DNA from: Chimonanthus salicifolius
Taxonomy: Eukaryota > Streptophyta > Magnoliopsida > Laurales > Calycanthaceae
Direction: 5' to 3'
DNA: 64,000 nucleotides
Assembly: GCA_013350335.1 (NCBI GenBank)
Contig: CM023542.1
Span: forward strand, 10,991,444-11,055,443
Position 1 is the first letter of the stretch. Each line of letters begins with the position of its first letter. The notes beneath the pieces were generated by a model. It searched no databases. It was not told where the DNA came from and saw nothing but the letters and a program-made list of their open reading frames with translations. The position numbers and the translations under genes are program-made. Shown in pieces: positions 34,085 to 45,480 of this stretch.

Positions 34085-34981
34085 ATCTCTCCCTTTGTCA
34101 AACTCATGGCAAAACCTAGAAGCAAACCCAATTACAAGTCCACCCTTTATTACAGTACATTTGAATACAAAATATTACATCAAATACATGTATACTCAAA
34201 TGGATAACAAGACTATGGTCTTCACATATCTTTGTTCAGCTTGCTTCTTTTTATATTTTCCTATTTAAGCACAAAAGCAAGCAACACTAGACAATCATTA
34301 GATGGGTTAGTCCAAAATATAAACTTCCATGAACTAATCAAGATTCATTCTCCCCCATACACCAATGATTTGCTGGCACCAACACTACCCAATGTTGAGA
34401 CAATTTTTCTCCCCCAATCTTCTTGAATTTGATCCATCCAAACTCATTTTGGCTTTTACTATTTTCTCCCCCATTTTGTCATTCAATTGACAAAGGATTA
34501 GTAGATATGCAACGGGTTCAAGCACCCCCCCATGCTTCTGGAATCTAGTGCTTAACTGAGATTTATTCCAGCTCATGGTTCTCCCCCATGGTTCAGTGCA
34601 CATTTTTCGTGCATCAAGGTTTGTTGCCCTTGCACAAGCTGATTTCTTGCTGATTTCTTCATGGGTGAGGCTAATGTCCTACTTTCCTTTGAGTTTCCTC
34701 CCCCATTTTCTAAGCTTTCTTCTTAACTTTTTCTCTATATCACCCCCCGTAAACTTAGCTGCCCCTAAAAAAATTTTTCCCCAAGCTTTCAACCTGGCAT
34801 TCACCTTTCTCCATAAGTTATCATGGCCAGTGACAGTGGCTAATTAGCACAAATTTTGTGCTCCCCCATACTCCAAGGATGTGTGTAGTATCACAGCTCA
34901 ATCCCTTATCTTTCTAACATGCCAATACAAAACCAACTTATTCAAACTTGTATGTTAGTCTAACATATACAAGAGATATAC
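34085..34981 (-). other. Sirevirus 3' non-coding region with purine tracts (minus)
   Basis: On the minus strand it has gggggag-type tracts near 34352, 34410, 34468, 34580, 34690 and 34861, and the LTR-adjacent tract gacaaagggagaga (34085-34098). It is collinear with 23730-24880. The last five bases tatac (34977-34981) are the target duplicated by element B. Confidence 0.75.
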
Positions 34982-37857
34982 TATTACACCCAGGATTTTT
35001 CAAAGCATTATTATATTGGATTTTGTCTACTTAAATTGTTAAATTTGTTGAATTTAAGATTATGGATGGAATGGACCTTAGATGGGTAAGGAATTGAGGC
35101 AATTAAGACCCAACGGGTCATGGATAGAGTTTGAATGAATGTAACTGGGTAAGTGTAATTAAATGGGTCAATTTCCCAATTGGGACCCAATGGGTCAAGA
35201 TGAATTGATTTTTAAGGTAAATTGGTAGGATTAAACTAATTGGGTCAACTACCCAATTAAGACCCAAATCCACCTCATCAAGTGAGGTGGCAAGTGGATT
35301 AATATCACATGCATGGTCGGCTAACCACGGTTGACTTAGTCAACCATGGGTGAGTTCAAATGTGTTGAGTGGCTTGAGTTGGAAATTGAATCCACATGAG
35401 TTGAGTAAGAATTTATTAATGTTGAGTTCAAGGGCTTGAGTTGGAGAAATGAGTCCAAAAAGATTGCATGGAGTGAGCCGAGTTGCATGGAAGAGGAAGA
35501 GGCTCTAAGTGAGTCAAAAGGGGAGATGGAGGGTTTCCATCTCATGGAAACCCTAGGCATGCACGTTGGGAACCAAACAGGTGCCTTGGTTGTGCCAAGG
35601 GACTCGTTGGTTAGACCAAGCACTAATGAGGGTAGTTGGGTTGATTTTAAAAAAAGGAAACCCCACCCCTTTGGCCAATTTCTCCATCTCTTTGAAACCA
35701 AGAAATCTTCATCTCTCTCCATCTCTCTTTCCCTCTCTCAACTACACTACACTTGGCCGATCCTCTCTCCCTCTCTCAACATACCTTGGCCAATCACATC
35801 TCTAAGGAATCAAGAGATTGTCTTCTCTTCTCATCTCTCTCTCTCTCTCCCATTTCGGCTTGCACTTGGAGAATCTGTAATACCCTAAATTTTTCATTAT
35901 ATCAATAATTACAAAAATGCCCTTGGATTTATAAATTGACGGGTTATGATCATAGATGAGAAAAATGGTGGGACCCATTGCTTAATGTACTTGTATAAGG
36001 TTTAAATTAAGTTAAATAGGCAAGGTACATTTATTTGGGTCAAAGAGGTTAAATGGGTCAAAGGGACCCAAATGGGACCCAATGGGTCATGGATGACATG
36101 ATTAATCATTGATTAAACTCAAAGTTAATTTGGGTTAAGTTTAATTTAATGTTTGAGTGGGATTGAGATAAATTAAATGATGGAGATGAGTTGAGTTGAA
36201 TTTATGGGTTGAGTTGCATTACAATGAATGAGTTGAGTTGGGGAGCTAAATAAATGAGTTGGATGGAATACTTAATTTTTAAGTGAGTGAGGTGCGGAGA
36301 TAAAAGTTGTGGGCTGTTTCAAATTCAAAACCAAGAGAACGTTGGTTGCATGGGAGGCTTTCCATGCATGTAAGTCCTAAGTAATGAATGGGGTGGCTGT
36401 TTTTAGGAGTTACATATGTGAGTGTTTGTATTTCAAATTCAAATGCATATATACGTTGGTTGCATGGGGGTGTACCTCATGCATGAAACTGCAAGTTAGG
36501 TGATAAATGGAAGTTGCTGTTTTATGGAGTTACAAAAAGGGGTTTTAACTTTTCAAAATCAAAATACTAGACTACACGTTGGAGTTGCATGGGATTGTTA
36601 TTGCATGTATATAACTCTTACAAAAGAGATAAATGGGGTGGCTGTTTGGGAGTTACAAATGGGGAGGAATTATGTTTTAAATGTAAGATGTAAAACACGT
36701 TGGATTACATGAAAATTATTCTATGCATGAGAATTAAAGGGGAGTTGGAAGGTTGAGTTGGTCCAAGTGAATCAAATGGGTTAAGTTTTATTTAATTGGG
36801 TCAAAGTTTGTGAAATGGGTCAAAATGGCCAATTTGGATCCAATGGGTCAGGTCTGACTTTGTTGACCACTAAGTGAGTCCAAGATTGATTAAATTGAGG
36901 CTGGTTGGAGTTTGAAATAAAATCATATAGTTGAGTTAAATAAGTGAGCTGATTTGGAAATAAATTATAAGTGAGTGAGTTGATTTGAAATAAGTTATGA
37001 GTAAGTGAGTTGTTTTAAATTATAAATGAGTGGAGTATGAAGTTGAAGGGCTGGTTTTCATATTCAAATAAGATGGCCACAACGTTGGAATACATGGGAG
37101 TGTTATTTTCATGCATGTAACTCCAAGGATGGAGAATGAATGGGTTGTTGTTATGTGGAGTTACAAAAGAAGTTTTAACTTTTCAAATTCAAAAAGGTAC
37201 ACCACACGTTGGAACATGGAAAGGTTGCATCTCAAGATGAAACCCCCATTTGAATTGTTAATGAGAAAAGGAGCTAAGGAGGGGGGTTACACAAATTCAA
37301 TCAGCAACGGACGTTGGGAACATGAAAAGGTTTCATTTCATGATGAAAACCCCCAAGTAACATAAGGATTTTGGGTTAAGGCAATGGGAGTTACACAAGG
37401 TTAACTTTGGACTGAATTTGAGTAGCCAAAGAAGTTTCATTTCTTACTCTCTCTATCTCTCTCTCCCTTTCCAAAACCAAGAACAACAGCTGGTTACTGA
37501 TTTGCAATCAGTCCTTGGTTGATTTCTTTCACCAAGACAAAAGCACACATTGAGCAAAGGAGTTGGCACCAAGGTTTAAGATCAAAGTTTCCATTCTCTC
37601 TCTTTCTCCTCAAATCCATATCATCTGGCTGAAGTATTCCAAGGAGATTGCAGTGAGGTTGATCTCAGTTAGGAGAACAAGAGGGAAGGCTAAGGATCTA
37701 AAAGGAGTCAAAGAACCGAAGGAGACGCGGTATTGGTAAGTGCACTATGAACCTTGTCAAATAAGTTGGTTAAAGGATGTGATCTGGCCATTGTGTGGCC
37801 AGATCCATCACTGGTTTAGATCAGGTATTATGCTATCTTAAAATAACAAAATATGGA

Positions 37858-38864
37858 CCATAGGGTTCGGCCCCTTTGGATGGCCGAACCCCATGGAAAA
37901 ACTTGGTGATTTTAATGATGTTTGAGGGATAAAATCCATATTAGGTAATAAAGATTTTTAAAGGATTTAAGGTGAAGATAAGCTTACTGTTTTTGAGTAG
38001 CTATGGCTTGGCTGAACCATATTAATGTTATGGCTAATTTATTTATTAAAACCATGGACAAATGTTGGAAGGATTACACCAAGAGAACCATAGGGTCGGC
38101 CATATGTATGGCCGAACCCCATGGATTGTTTTGGGTAGATAATTGGATTATTATTTAAGAATTATATATGTTTGTCTATGGACTTAGATTAGGTAAATAA
38201 TCAGCCATCATGAATGACGGAAAGTGGGGACAAAAATCTGATTGGTGAGGTTCGGCCATGTAGTATGGCCGAACCCCACTAATGGTGATTGATAGACTTA
38301 ATGATTGATTTGTATGGTTAAGTGAAGGATTTAAAAGTACCAAATTAAGATGGTGAGGTTCGGCCATGTGCTATGGCCGAACCCCACTAAGATGGTTTTA
38401 TGATAGGTGATGGAAGTTAGCAAAATTAACCATTGGTTAGACCAATGGCAAAACTGTAAATACAAGATAAATTGTATATGTGAATGGATTGATCAAAAGA
38501 CTTGAAAAGAGGGGTCCAAAATCAAGTGGTAAGGTTCGGCCATGTTGTATGGCCGAACCCTACCAAAGTATGTTTAAGGTGTGAGGTGGGTTAATTATGT
38601 CTAAATGGTGTTTAACATAAATTAAACAAAAGGATAGTCTAAATGGCATAATGGTAATTATGGATGAAATGATCAAAGATAAAATGATCATGTGATTGGA
38701 TAAATGGACCAAAACCAATATGGTAAGATTCGGCCATGATGTATGGCCGAACCCTACCAAGGTTCATTTGGAGGATTTGGTTATTTGGATGCTTATGGGT
38801 TAAATAAAAGAGACCAAAGTTTTAAATGGGTGAGGTTCGGCCATGGGGTATGGCCGAACCCCAC
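37858..38864 (+). repeat. Array of seven GGTTCGGCC hairpins in solo LTR 2
   Basis: Units near 37858, 38088, 38243, 38349, 38527, 38720 and 38830. The inner stem ggttcggccat / atggccgaaccc is constant. The outer stem varies in a paired way: cat/atg in units 1-2, ggtg/cac in units 3, 4 and 7, ggta/tacc in units 5 and 6. Loops are 4-5 nt. Such compensatory pairs indicate that base-pairing itself has been kept. Confidence 0.93.
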
Positions 38865-39161
38865 AAAGTGGATTTTTGGACTTAGATTAAGTTGGAATCT
38901 TATGGTTAAAAGCTTGACTTGCTGTTACATAAATAGGGCCACGGGATTTGCTTGAATAGCGTACAAGTTGTAAACAAGAGACGGTTCAAAAGAAGAGTCA
39001 AACTAAGTGATCATTGAGTAGGTTTCCTACCTTTTTGTAACCACATATGATATTTGCTGTTTTACGTTGAGTTTGATAAGTTATTTGAATGTAAAGTTAT
39101 ATTTACAAATGGCATGTTTGCATAGACATCTCATGCATGGCATGGGATGATGGTGTTGTAA

Positions 39162-39274
39162 CCGGAGGCCACACTCCGTCGGGGCGTCCGAAAGACCACT
39201 GTGGGTTACCTTGATGATGAGAATCCCATCAAGAGGAATCCGGAGGCCACACTCCGTCGGGGCGTCCGAAAGAC
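39162..39274. repeat. Two tandem modules (inverse orientation of the A modules)
   Basis: Two copies of ccggaggccacactccgtcg about 78 bp apart; the reverse complement is the module seen at 7698-7811 and 14183-14298. The intervening sequence ttgatgatgagaatcccatc is also repeated after the second copy. Confidence 0.85.
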
Positions 39275-40529
39275 CATTGTGGGGTACCTTGACGATGAGA
39301 ATCCCGTCAAGAGAAGGTTATGTAGAATGGTGATGGGTGGGACTCATTACATGTTTATTTCATACATAGCATGTTTTTATGGAATTTTGACACACATGTA
39401 TTATTATATTATTTGCATGTTTTTATACTAACCTTGTGGTAGCTCTATTCGGAAATACTACTGGGCGCGTTGATCTAATGCCCTATCTCTATCCTTAGTG
39501 GATGACGCAGGAAAGGGGAAGAACGAGGAACTAGAAGGAAATCAAGCATAGAGCTTGGACTTTTTGAATGGACTTCAAATGGATTGAATTATGGACCTTT
39601 TATTTAAGTATTTGGACAATGTAATTTGATAATTAGTGGTGTTGGCATGTAATAATGTAGTTAAGTAGCTACTATGGTTTGGTTTATTGGATGATTTGGA
39701 ATGAATGGTAGACTAGGGTTATTTAGTAATATTGGAGATTATGAACATGTACTTGCTATCTTAAGTTATAAAATGGAGTAGTCTAGAATCTATTATAACC
39801 CGCAGTTAGATTAAGACTAAGTATATTCCGCAAGTTTTTTGTACCATGTGTGGATTAGTTTTATGGACTTAGTTCATACGCACATGGGCTTGGCCAGTTA
39901 AGGGTCGGATTTAGAGATCCAAACTTAACTCGCGTCGTGACACTCCGCCCTGATCACTTGATTATTATTATAAAAAAAAAAAAACTCTGATTATTAGAGT
40001 GAAAAGGGCGGGGTGTTACAAAATCGGTGAAGGAACAAGGAAGGAGAAGGACTGAAGAGTAAAGAACAGACCTAAAGAAATGAAGGAGACGAGGGAAGAG
40101 GTATATGTTGAGTCTAATGTAATGGGATTATGACGAAGGAAACCATAAGTTTGGCCATGGTCTAGCCGAACCTATGGGTTCCATATTTGATTGAAAAAAG
40201 ATGGCAAAAATTATGTTAAGGTCATGGACCTTGAAATCCATCCAAGAAGGGTTAAATGATTGAAGAAAAGAATGGTTGGAATAAATGGTCAAAACTGTTG
40301 AATCATCATAGAGTCGGTATCCATTCAAGGAATGGGTAGGTGTTGAGGACCAACAACCAAAGGGGATTGAACGAAGAAGTATGTTTGATGACATGAGAGT
40401 GAATGAACTAAGGAAAAGACCTTAGCCTTGGCTAGGGGGATGAAGTAGGCACATCAGGACAAATAAGAATAATATGTTTTAAAGGAGAATGTCATGAAGA
40501 AAAGGAATGTAAAGACATGCTAACAAGAG

Positions 40530-41160
40530 GACTGTCCACAGGTGTGCACTGTCTGCCGACGGGTTTCTGTCGTCCGCGGGACAGATTTCTACTGTTTGCA
40601 GATGGGTAACAAATATAAATAGGGTGTTGTCTGCGGACGGGCTACATTCTCTGTGGGACGGGTGTCTACCATCCGCGGGACGGGTTTTTATCATCCGTGG
40701 ATCAGTTTTTATCGTCCGCGGACGGGTGTGGACCGTCTGCAGAACGGGTTATGGATTGGACAGGGTGTTGTCTGCGGACGGGTTACATTCTCTGTGGGAG
40801 AAGTGTCTACCGTCCGCGGGACAGGTTTTTATCATCCGTAAACGGGTGTGGATCGTCCGCAGGATGGACAACGGGTGTGGACTGTCCGCAGGTAGTAGAC
40901 AACGGGTAACGGATCATGGCTGTGCGCTGTCTGCGGATGGGTATCACCGTCCGCGGACGGGTTTTTATCGTTCGCGGGACAAGTTTCGATCGTTCACGGA
41001 CGGGTAATAGACTTGAGTATAGTGTTGTCTGCAGACGGGTTACAGTCTGTAGGACGGGTTTTGCCATCCGCGGGATGGGTTTCTGCCGTCTGAGGGACGG
41101 GTTTCTACCATCCGCGGACGGGTTTCTGTCCTCCGCAGGATGGGGCAGCGGACGGGTAAT
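40530..41160 (+). repeat. Palindromic CGTCCGCGGACG minisatellite, 5' LTR of B
   Basis: About 20 units of 25-35 bp have the form accgtccgcgg(g)acgggt followed by a T-rich spacer such as ttttat. Their core cgtccgcggacg is a perfect 12-bp palindrome. A higher-order repeat of about 141 bp begins with gggtgttgtctgcgg at 40622 and 40763. Several overlapping frames on both strands (40479-41167) are products of the repeat and not genes. Confidence 0.9.
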
Positions 41161-41562
41161 CGATTGAATTTTATAAGTGAAATTTTAATATAATTTTTTC
41201 AGATTGTTTAAGATGAGTAAAGGATGATGGAAATTGATTGGGTAATTAAATTAACATATGTGTGTGATGAATTCGTTAAGGTAACGGGATTTCACAAACA
41301 GGTGTACGATCGGCTTTGACGTGATTGGTGATCGATATCTTCACGAAAACATCAAGGATACAATACTTGGATGTTGGTAGGATTCCTACCTCATTGAAAT
41401 ACATGTGGATTTTATATGGTTTTGCACATTTCAACATGCTGCCTTATTTGAATTATGAAATATATATGTATATGAAATGTTTCCAATGGCATATTGTAAT
41501 TTTAAAGAAATGACATCTTTGCACTCAGCATCTCATGCATGGCATGGGAGGGAACATATGAG

Positions 41563-41710
41563 AGGAGTCCACGCTCCATTCGGTGTATCCGATAAACAAA
41601 TGTGGGAGAATCCACATTGATTCCGATTGACATACGAGAAATGATATATGATGTTTGAAATGTAAAAGGAGTCCATGCTCCATTCGGTGGGACCGATTAA
41701 CACATGTGGG
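41563..41710. repeat. gagtccacgctccattcggt modules, 5' LTR of B
   Basis: Two copies of ggagtcca(c/t)gctccattcggt with a following gataaac/gattaac and a ~105-bp period. They are positionally equivalent to the cgacggagtgtgg modules of the other LTRs. The 3' LTR has three copies (49467-49690). Confidence 0.82.
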
Positions 41711-42367
41711 GAGAAATACATGATGTTTAAAAAGGAAGTGTGTGGGAGATCATTGGCATATGATCCATGACATGACATTATATTGGCATGATTTGATATA
41801 AGTATCATGCATTGTTTTAATACTACAAAAGGTTTTATAAGTATGATATGTTTTTCTATATTGATTTTATACTAATCCCATGTATGACCCTACTTGGAGC
41901 TTTTACTGGGTGTGTTGACTAATGCCCTACTTCTACCTTAGATGATGGCACAGGGAATGGAAGGGATGATGGACTTTGTTTAGTTTTCATTTTGGACAAT
42001 GTATTTGAGTTAACTGTACTTTGGGACTGTAATAACTTAGAATTATCTTGCTATGGTTTGGTTACATTTGGACATATGAACTTAAGTTAATTTATGTAAT
42101 GGACTTCCTCGCTTAGAAATGATAGGGATAGTAATTCTAATCATATGATAATTCCGCAATGTTTTTTATTCCGCAAGTATAACTTTAATGCGTGTGAAAT
42201 ATTTTAGTGGACTTGTCCACCATACGGATTGGTGGCCAGTTAAGGGTCAGATTTTGGAAGCTCGGATTTAGCTCTCGTCGTGGCGTCCCGCTCTCTCTCA
42301 CTCTTTATTTTTTTTAAAAAAAATAGACTCTGATTTTCGGCGAGTGAAAAAGGGGGGGCGTTACAGT

Positions 42368-42379
42368 TGGTATCAGAGT
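42368..42379 (+). promoter_or_regulatory. Primer-binding site of element B
   Basis: tggtatcagagt, two bases after the LTR end ttaca, is the initiator Met-tRNA type with one terminal mismatch. A ~420-bp leader follows to the gag start, with repeated ttccccaaa motifs at 42610-42740 matching those of element A. Confidence 0.92.
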
Positions 42380-42797
42380 GAAACTGGAAGTATGAATCTT
42401 TCAAAGTAAGATTAATACGGTATCATGTCTCACTGGCAAGATAAGAATCCCAATTGACCAATTCTTCGGAGTCTGCTGCACGGGGACTAGATTACTTTAT
42501 TTTGTTGAGAATCAGACTGAAGAATTCAATCTGAGAGCAACACTTGACCAAAAAGGAATAAGAACAATGGAAGGACAATCACTATAAACATGGATTTATC
42601 AAACATAGCAAAGTAGGACATATTTCCCCGAAACAAAAAACATCAGGATTTCCCCAAATTGAGAAACAATACTTGATACATAGGAAAGTTCCCCAAAAAC
42701 AAGAAATACAAGATGCTGATTTGGCAATTCCCCAACTATGTAAACACAAAACTTTATGAGAAAGTTAAGTCAAACGATGTTTCAATGACTTAGGAAA

Positions 42798-44259
42798 ATG
42801 CATTCGAGAAGAAGAAGAATTCGACAACACCCGCATGTGGAGGAAGAGGTGCAGCAACCACACCAGGAAGAGGAGCAGAACAGCGTGAATATTCCTATGG
42901 TACCTCCCGAGCTGCAGAACTTAGTGCAGGATGTCGTCACTTCTGTTCTACAGCAACATATGAACGACAATGGAAGTGCGACCACAATGAGGCATGGGAT
43001 CGAAGCATGGTCAAAGACTTCCAGAAACAACGTCCCCCTCATTTCAAATGGAAAGAAGGACCTGCAGGAGCGAAATATTGGCTAAGAAATTATCACTGAG
43101 ATTTTGACATTACTGAAGATCACCAGTAATGAAGATAGAATACCGCTGGCTACCCACAATTGATCGATGATGCCGGCAAGTGGTGGGAAGTGATTGAACG
43201 ACAACGGGCACAGATTCCAACAGGGGAAAGGACTAAAATGACATGGGACCAATTCTCTGGAATGTTCCTGAATCACTATTTTCTAGAAGAGGAGAAGGAG
43301 CGCCAGACACAAGCGTTCATATCTTTGGTTCAGGGCACCATGATTGTGGCGGAGTATTATTAGGAGTTTCTCTGTCTATCATGTTATGTTTTATACATGG
43401 TGGACACCGAATACAGGAAGGCTTGTAAGTTTGAGCGAGGCCTTCGGCCAAGCATCAGGGTCAAAGTGACTATTTCAAGTCACCTACATTGGCGGAAGTG
43501 GTCAGTCGAGCTACCATAGCTGAGCAAGAGCTGACAGAGACAGTTCGGTTTGTGGACAACAGCCGAGGTCAAAGCGGGGGAAGTGCTTTCCGCCTGAATA
43601 AGAGATTCAGACCCAACTTTGGGAGACCTTCACCTTCTACTGGGTCAACAGGAGGTTTTCATCCCAATCAGCCCTCCACGTCAGTATCCATCTCTCAGGT
43701 TCCACGCAGTATTAACACTTGTTTCCAGTGTGGCCAGCAGGGCCATTTCAAGAGGGAGTGTCCGCAGAACAGTAGACCTTCTCACTCCAGGGGTTCATCC
43801 TGTCCTCTTGCTCGACCAACTCATTTACAAGCATCCAGAGCATATCACCAGACAAGACGGGCACCTATTCCGACAGGATCTGGACGACTGTATACATTGG
43901 CTCCTCATCTAGAGACGGTGGATCACTCATTGATTCAAGGTATGGCAGTAGTTGGTAGTTCCTATGCTTGTGCATTATTTGATTCAGGAGCATCCCACTC
44001 CTTTGTATCTGCTGCTTTCATATCTGCTACTGGCACTCTAGTACAACAACTGTCTATTGCACTTACTATTGTTTCCCCTGTTGGAGACACATCACTGGGA
44101 CTGATACGCACATCGGTAAACATTGAACTTGCTGGGCTCAGATTTGAGTTCAATTATCTAGTACTCAAGATGACAGAGTACGATATCATTTTTGGCATGG
44201 ATTGGTTGGCTAACTTCCAGGCTAGCATTGACTACCATCTCCGCAGGGTGATATTTTAG
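42798..44259 (+). pseudogene. Gag and protease of element B, broken
   Basis: 42798-43085 starts at MHSRRRRIRQHPHVEEEV and holds a Gln/Glu-rich N-terminus, closed by a TAA. 43160-43363 is the retrotrans_gag domain (AGKWWEVIERQRA, WDQFSGMFLNHYF, FISLVQGTMIVAEYY) in another stretch ended by TAG. 43489-44259 (256 codons) has the zinc knuckle CFQCGQQGHFKREC (residues 78-91) and the aspartic protease ALFDSGASHSFVSAAF (catalytic Asp165-Ser-Gly), then YDIIFGMDWLANFQASIDY. Gag packages RNA; protease would process the polyprotein. At least two stops or shifts between the segments prevent expression. Confidence 0.88.
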
Positions 44260-45480
44260 TCACCCGAGGGAAAGCGATACGTGGTACATTCCGACAAACA
44301 GAGCATCCCTATGACCAAGAGACTACATGAAGAATTGAACCACCTTGTATTGAACAACATCAGACTAGACAAGGCACCGGTCGCGGAACTACCCGCGGTA
44401 GTGAAAGACAACGCAGAGGTATTTCCAACAGAACTCCCTGGTTTGCCACCAAAGAGGGAGATTGATTTTGAGATTAAGCTATATCCTGGCACTGCTCCAG
44501 TGTCATTGCACATTACCAGATGACCCCAGCTGAGATGTCGGAGTTAAAGAAGCAAATTGATGAACTGCTCAGACTAGGATGCATCTGGAATAGCACATCA
44601 TCTTGGGGAGCACCGGTATTGTTTGTGAAAAAGAAGGATGGTAGACTTCGGATGTGCGTAGTTTACAGGAAATTGAACCAGCTGACAGTCAGAAAGAAGT
44701 ACCCTCTACCCAGAGTTGATGATCTATTCGATCAACTCAGAGTTCCAGTCATTTCTCCAAGATTGATCTGATGTCAGGTTACCATCAAATCCGTGTCAGG
44801 GATGAAGACATAGAGAAGACGGATTTTAGAACTCGGTATGGACTATATGAGTACGTGGACCCGGCTAAAGTGGCAACAGTTAGAGACTGGAAAGCTCCAA
44901 GGAATGTTACTGAAATCAGCAGTTTTCTGGGACTGGCTCGCTACTATCGGAAGTTTATTATGGACTTCTCCAATATTGCATCTCCACTCACGTGACTCAC
45001 TCAGAAAGGAGTCAAATTTGAATGGTCTGAGGTGTGCAACTGAAGATTCGAAGACCTAAAGGAGAAGCTTACGACTGTTCCTATTCTGATTTTACCGGAA
45101 AGAGGCAAGGGCTATGAAGTATATTGTGATGCTTTAGGAGAAGGACTTGGGTGTTCTCTTACTCAAAGTCAACACACAGTGGCTTATGGTTCAAGGCAGT
45201 TAAAAATTTATGAACGCCACCATCCCGCACATGATCTGGAATTAGCCACAGTGGTCTTCGCTCTCAAAAGCTGGAGACATTATCTTTATGGCGAGAAGTT
45301 TGAGCTATTTTCATATCACAAAAGTTTGAAGTATTTGTTTGATCAGAAGGAACTCAATATGAGGCAGCGCAGATGGATGAAATATCTTCAAGATTATGAG
45401 TTTGCGCTTCAATATCATCCTGGCAAGGGGAATAAAGTGGCGGATGCCCTCAGTCGCATATCACATGCAACAGTGGCCAG
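44260..45480 (+). pseudogene. Reverse transcriptase-RNase H of element B, catalytic motif deleted
   Basis: It follows the protease after a TAG. Recognisable parts: [84 protein letters not shown]. The frame then jumps directly to VDPAKVATVRDW and FLGLARYYRKFI. The ~90 residues normally between these, including SFGLTNAP and the FIDD catalytic box (present in element C), are absent. RNase H follows, with VYCDALGEGLG, ELATVVFALKSWRHYLYG and a Tyr for the usual Asp in FSYHKSLKYLF. It ends HPGKGNKVADALSR. It could not copy RNA. Confidence 0.88.

Larger units (their letters stand above)
37736..39498 (+). other. Putative LTR intron in solo LTR 2
   Basis: Donor attg/gtaagtg (GT at 37736) follows ggagacgcgg. 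A tactaac (39426-39432), a ctaat nearer the end, and an acceptor ctctatccttag (AG 39497-39498) follow. The 1.76-kb interval holds all seven hairpins and two modules. The sequence after the acceptor, tggatgacgcagga, is conserved in the other LTRs. Motif-based inference. Confidence 0.42.
35876..40020 (+). mobile_element. Solo LTR 2 of a Ty3 chromovirus, inserted in the LTR of B
   Basis: A 4.1-kb LTR from tgtaataccctaaattt to gggcggggtgttaca, flanked by gaatc (35871-35875) and aaatc (40021-40025), a 5-bp duplication with one mismatch. The uninterrupted site is seen in the 3' LTR of B (47965-47980). No internal region remains. The first half is a series of ~430-bp imperfect repeats, each with a caaattcaaa/acgttgg block (36310, 36430, 36545, 36680, 37060, 37190, 37310). 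The second half has the splice-like donor, hairpins, modules and conserved end shared with element A. Confidence 0.9.
40101..41941 (+). other. Putative LTR intron in element B 5' LTR
   Basis: Donor gaag ag/gtatatg (GT 40101) and acceptor acttctacctta g (AG 41940-41941), with ctaat about 20 nt upstream (gactaatgccc). It contains one ggtttggcc hairpin (40144-40178), the CGTCCGCGGACG array and the gagtcca modules. The donor is better in the 3' LTR copy. Confidence 0.38.
34982..42365 (+). repeat. Element B 5' LTR (contains solo LTR 2)
   Basis: LTR sequence is at 34982-35875 and 40021-42365, about 3.24 kb once the insertion is removed. It has a CT-rich stretch before the putative transcript start (35700-35860). 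The palindrome array (40530-41160) and the gagtcca modules (41563-41710) follow. Relative to the 3' LTR it lacks about 50 bp near 41972, where gacgcgaaaagagcc should be. Confidence 0.9.

Noticed and set aside
35336..35888. Long overlapping frames on both strands (up to 150 codons)
   Set aside because: They lie in the LTR promoter half of B, lack domains, and are disrupted in the 3' LTR copy (47405-47999).
40479..41167. Five overlapping frames encoding Arg/Asp/Gly repeats
   Set aside because: These are translations of the CGTCCGCGGACG minisatellite in several frames. The matching 3' LTR frames are in different registers.
40101..41941. Treating the LTR ORFs downstream of hairpins as host gene exons
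   Set aside because: The donor- and acceptor-like sites recur at the same place in unrelated genomic insertions of the same LTR type, so they belong to the elements and not to a host gene.
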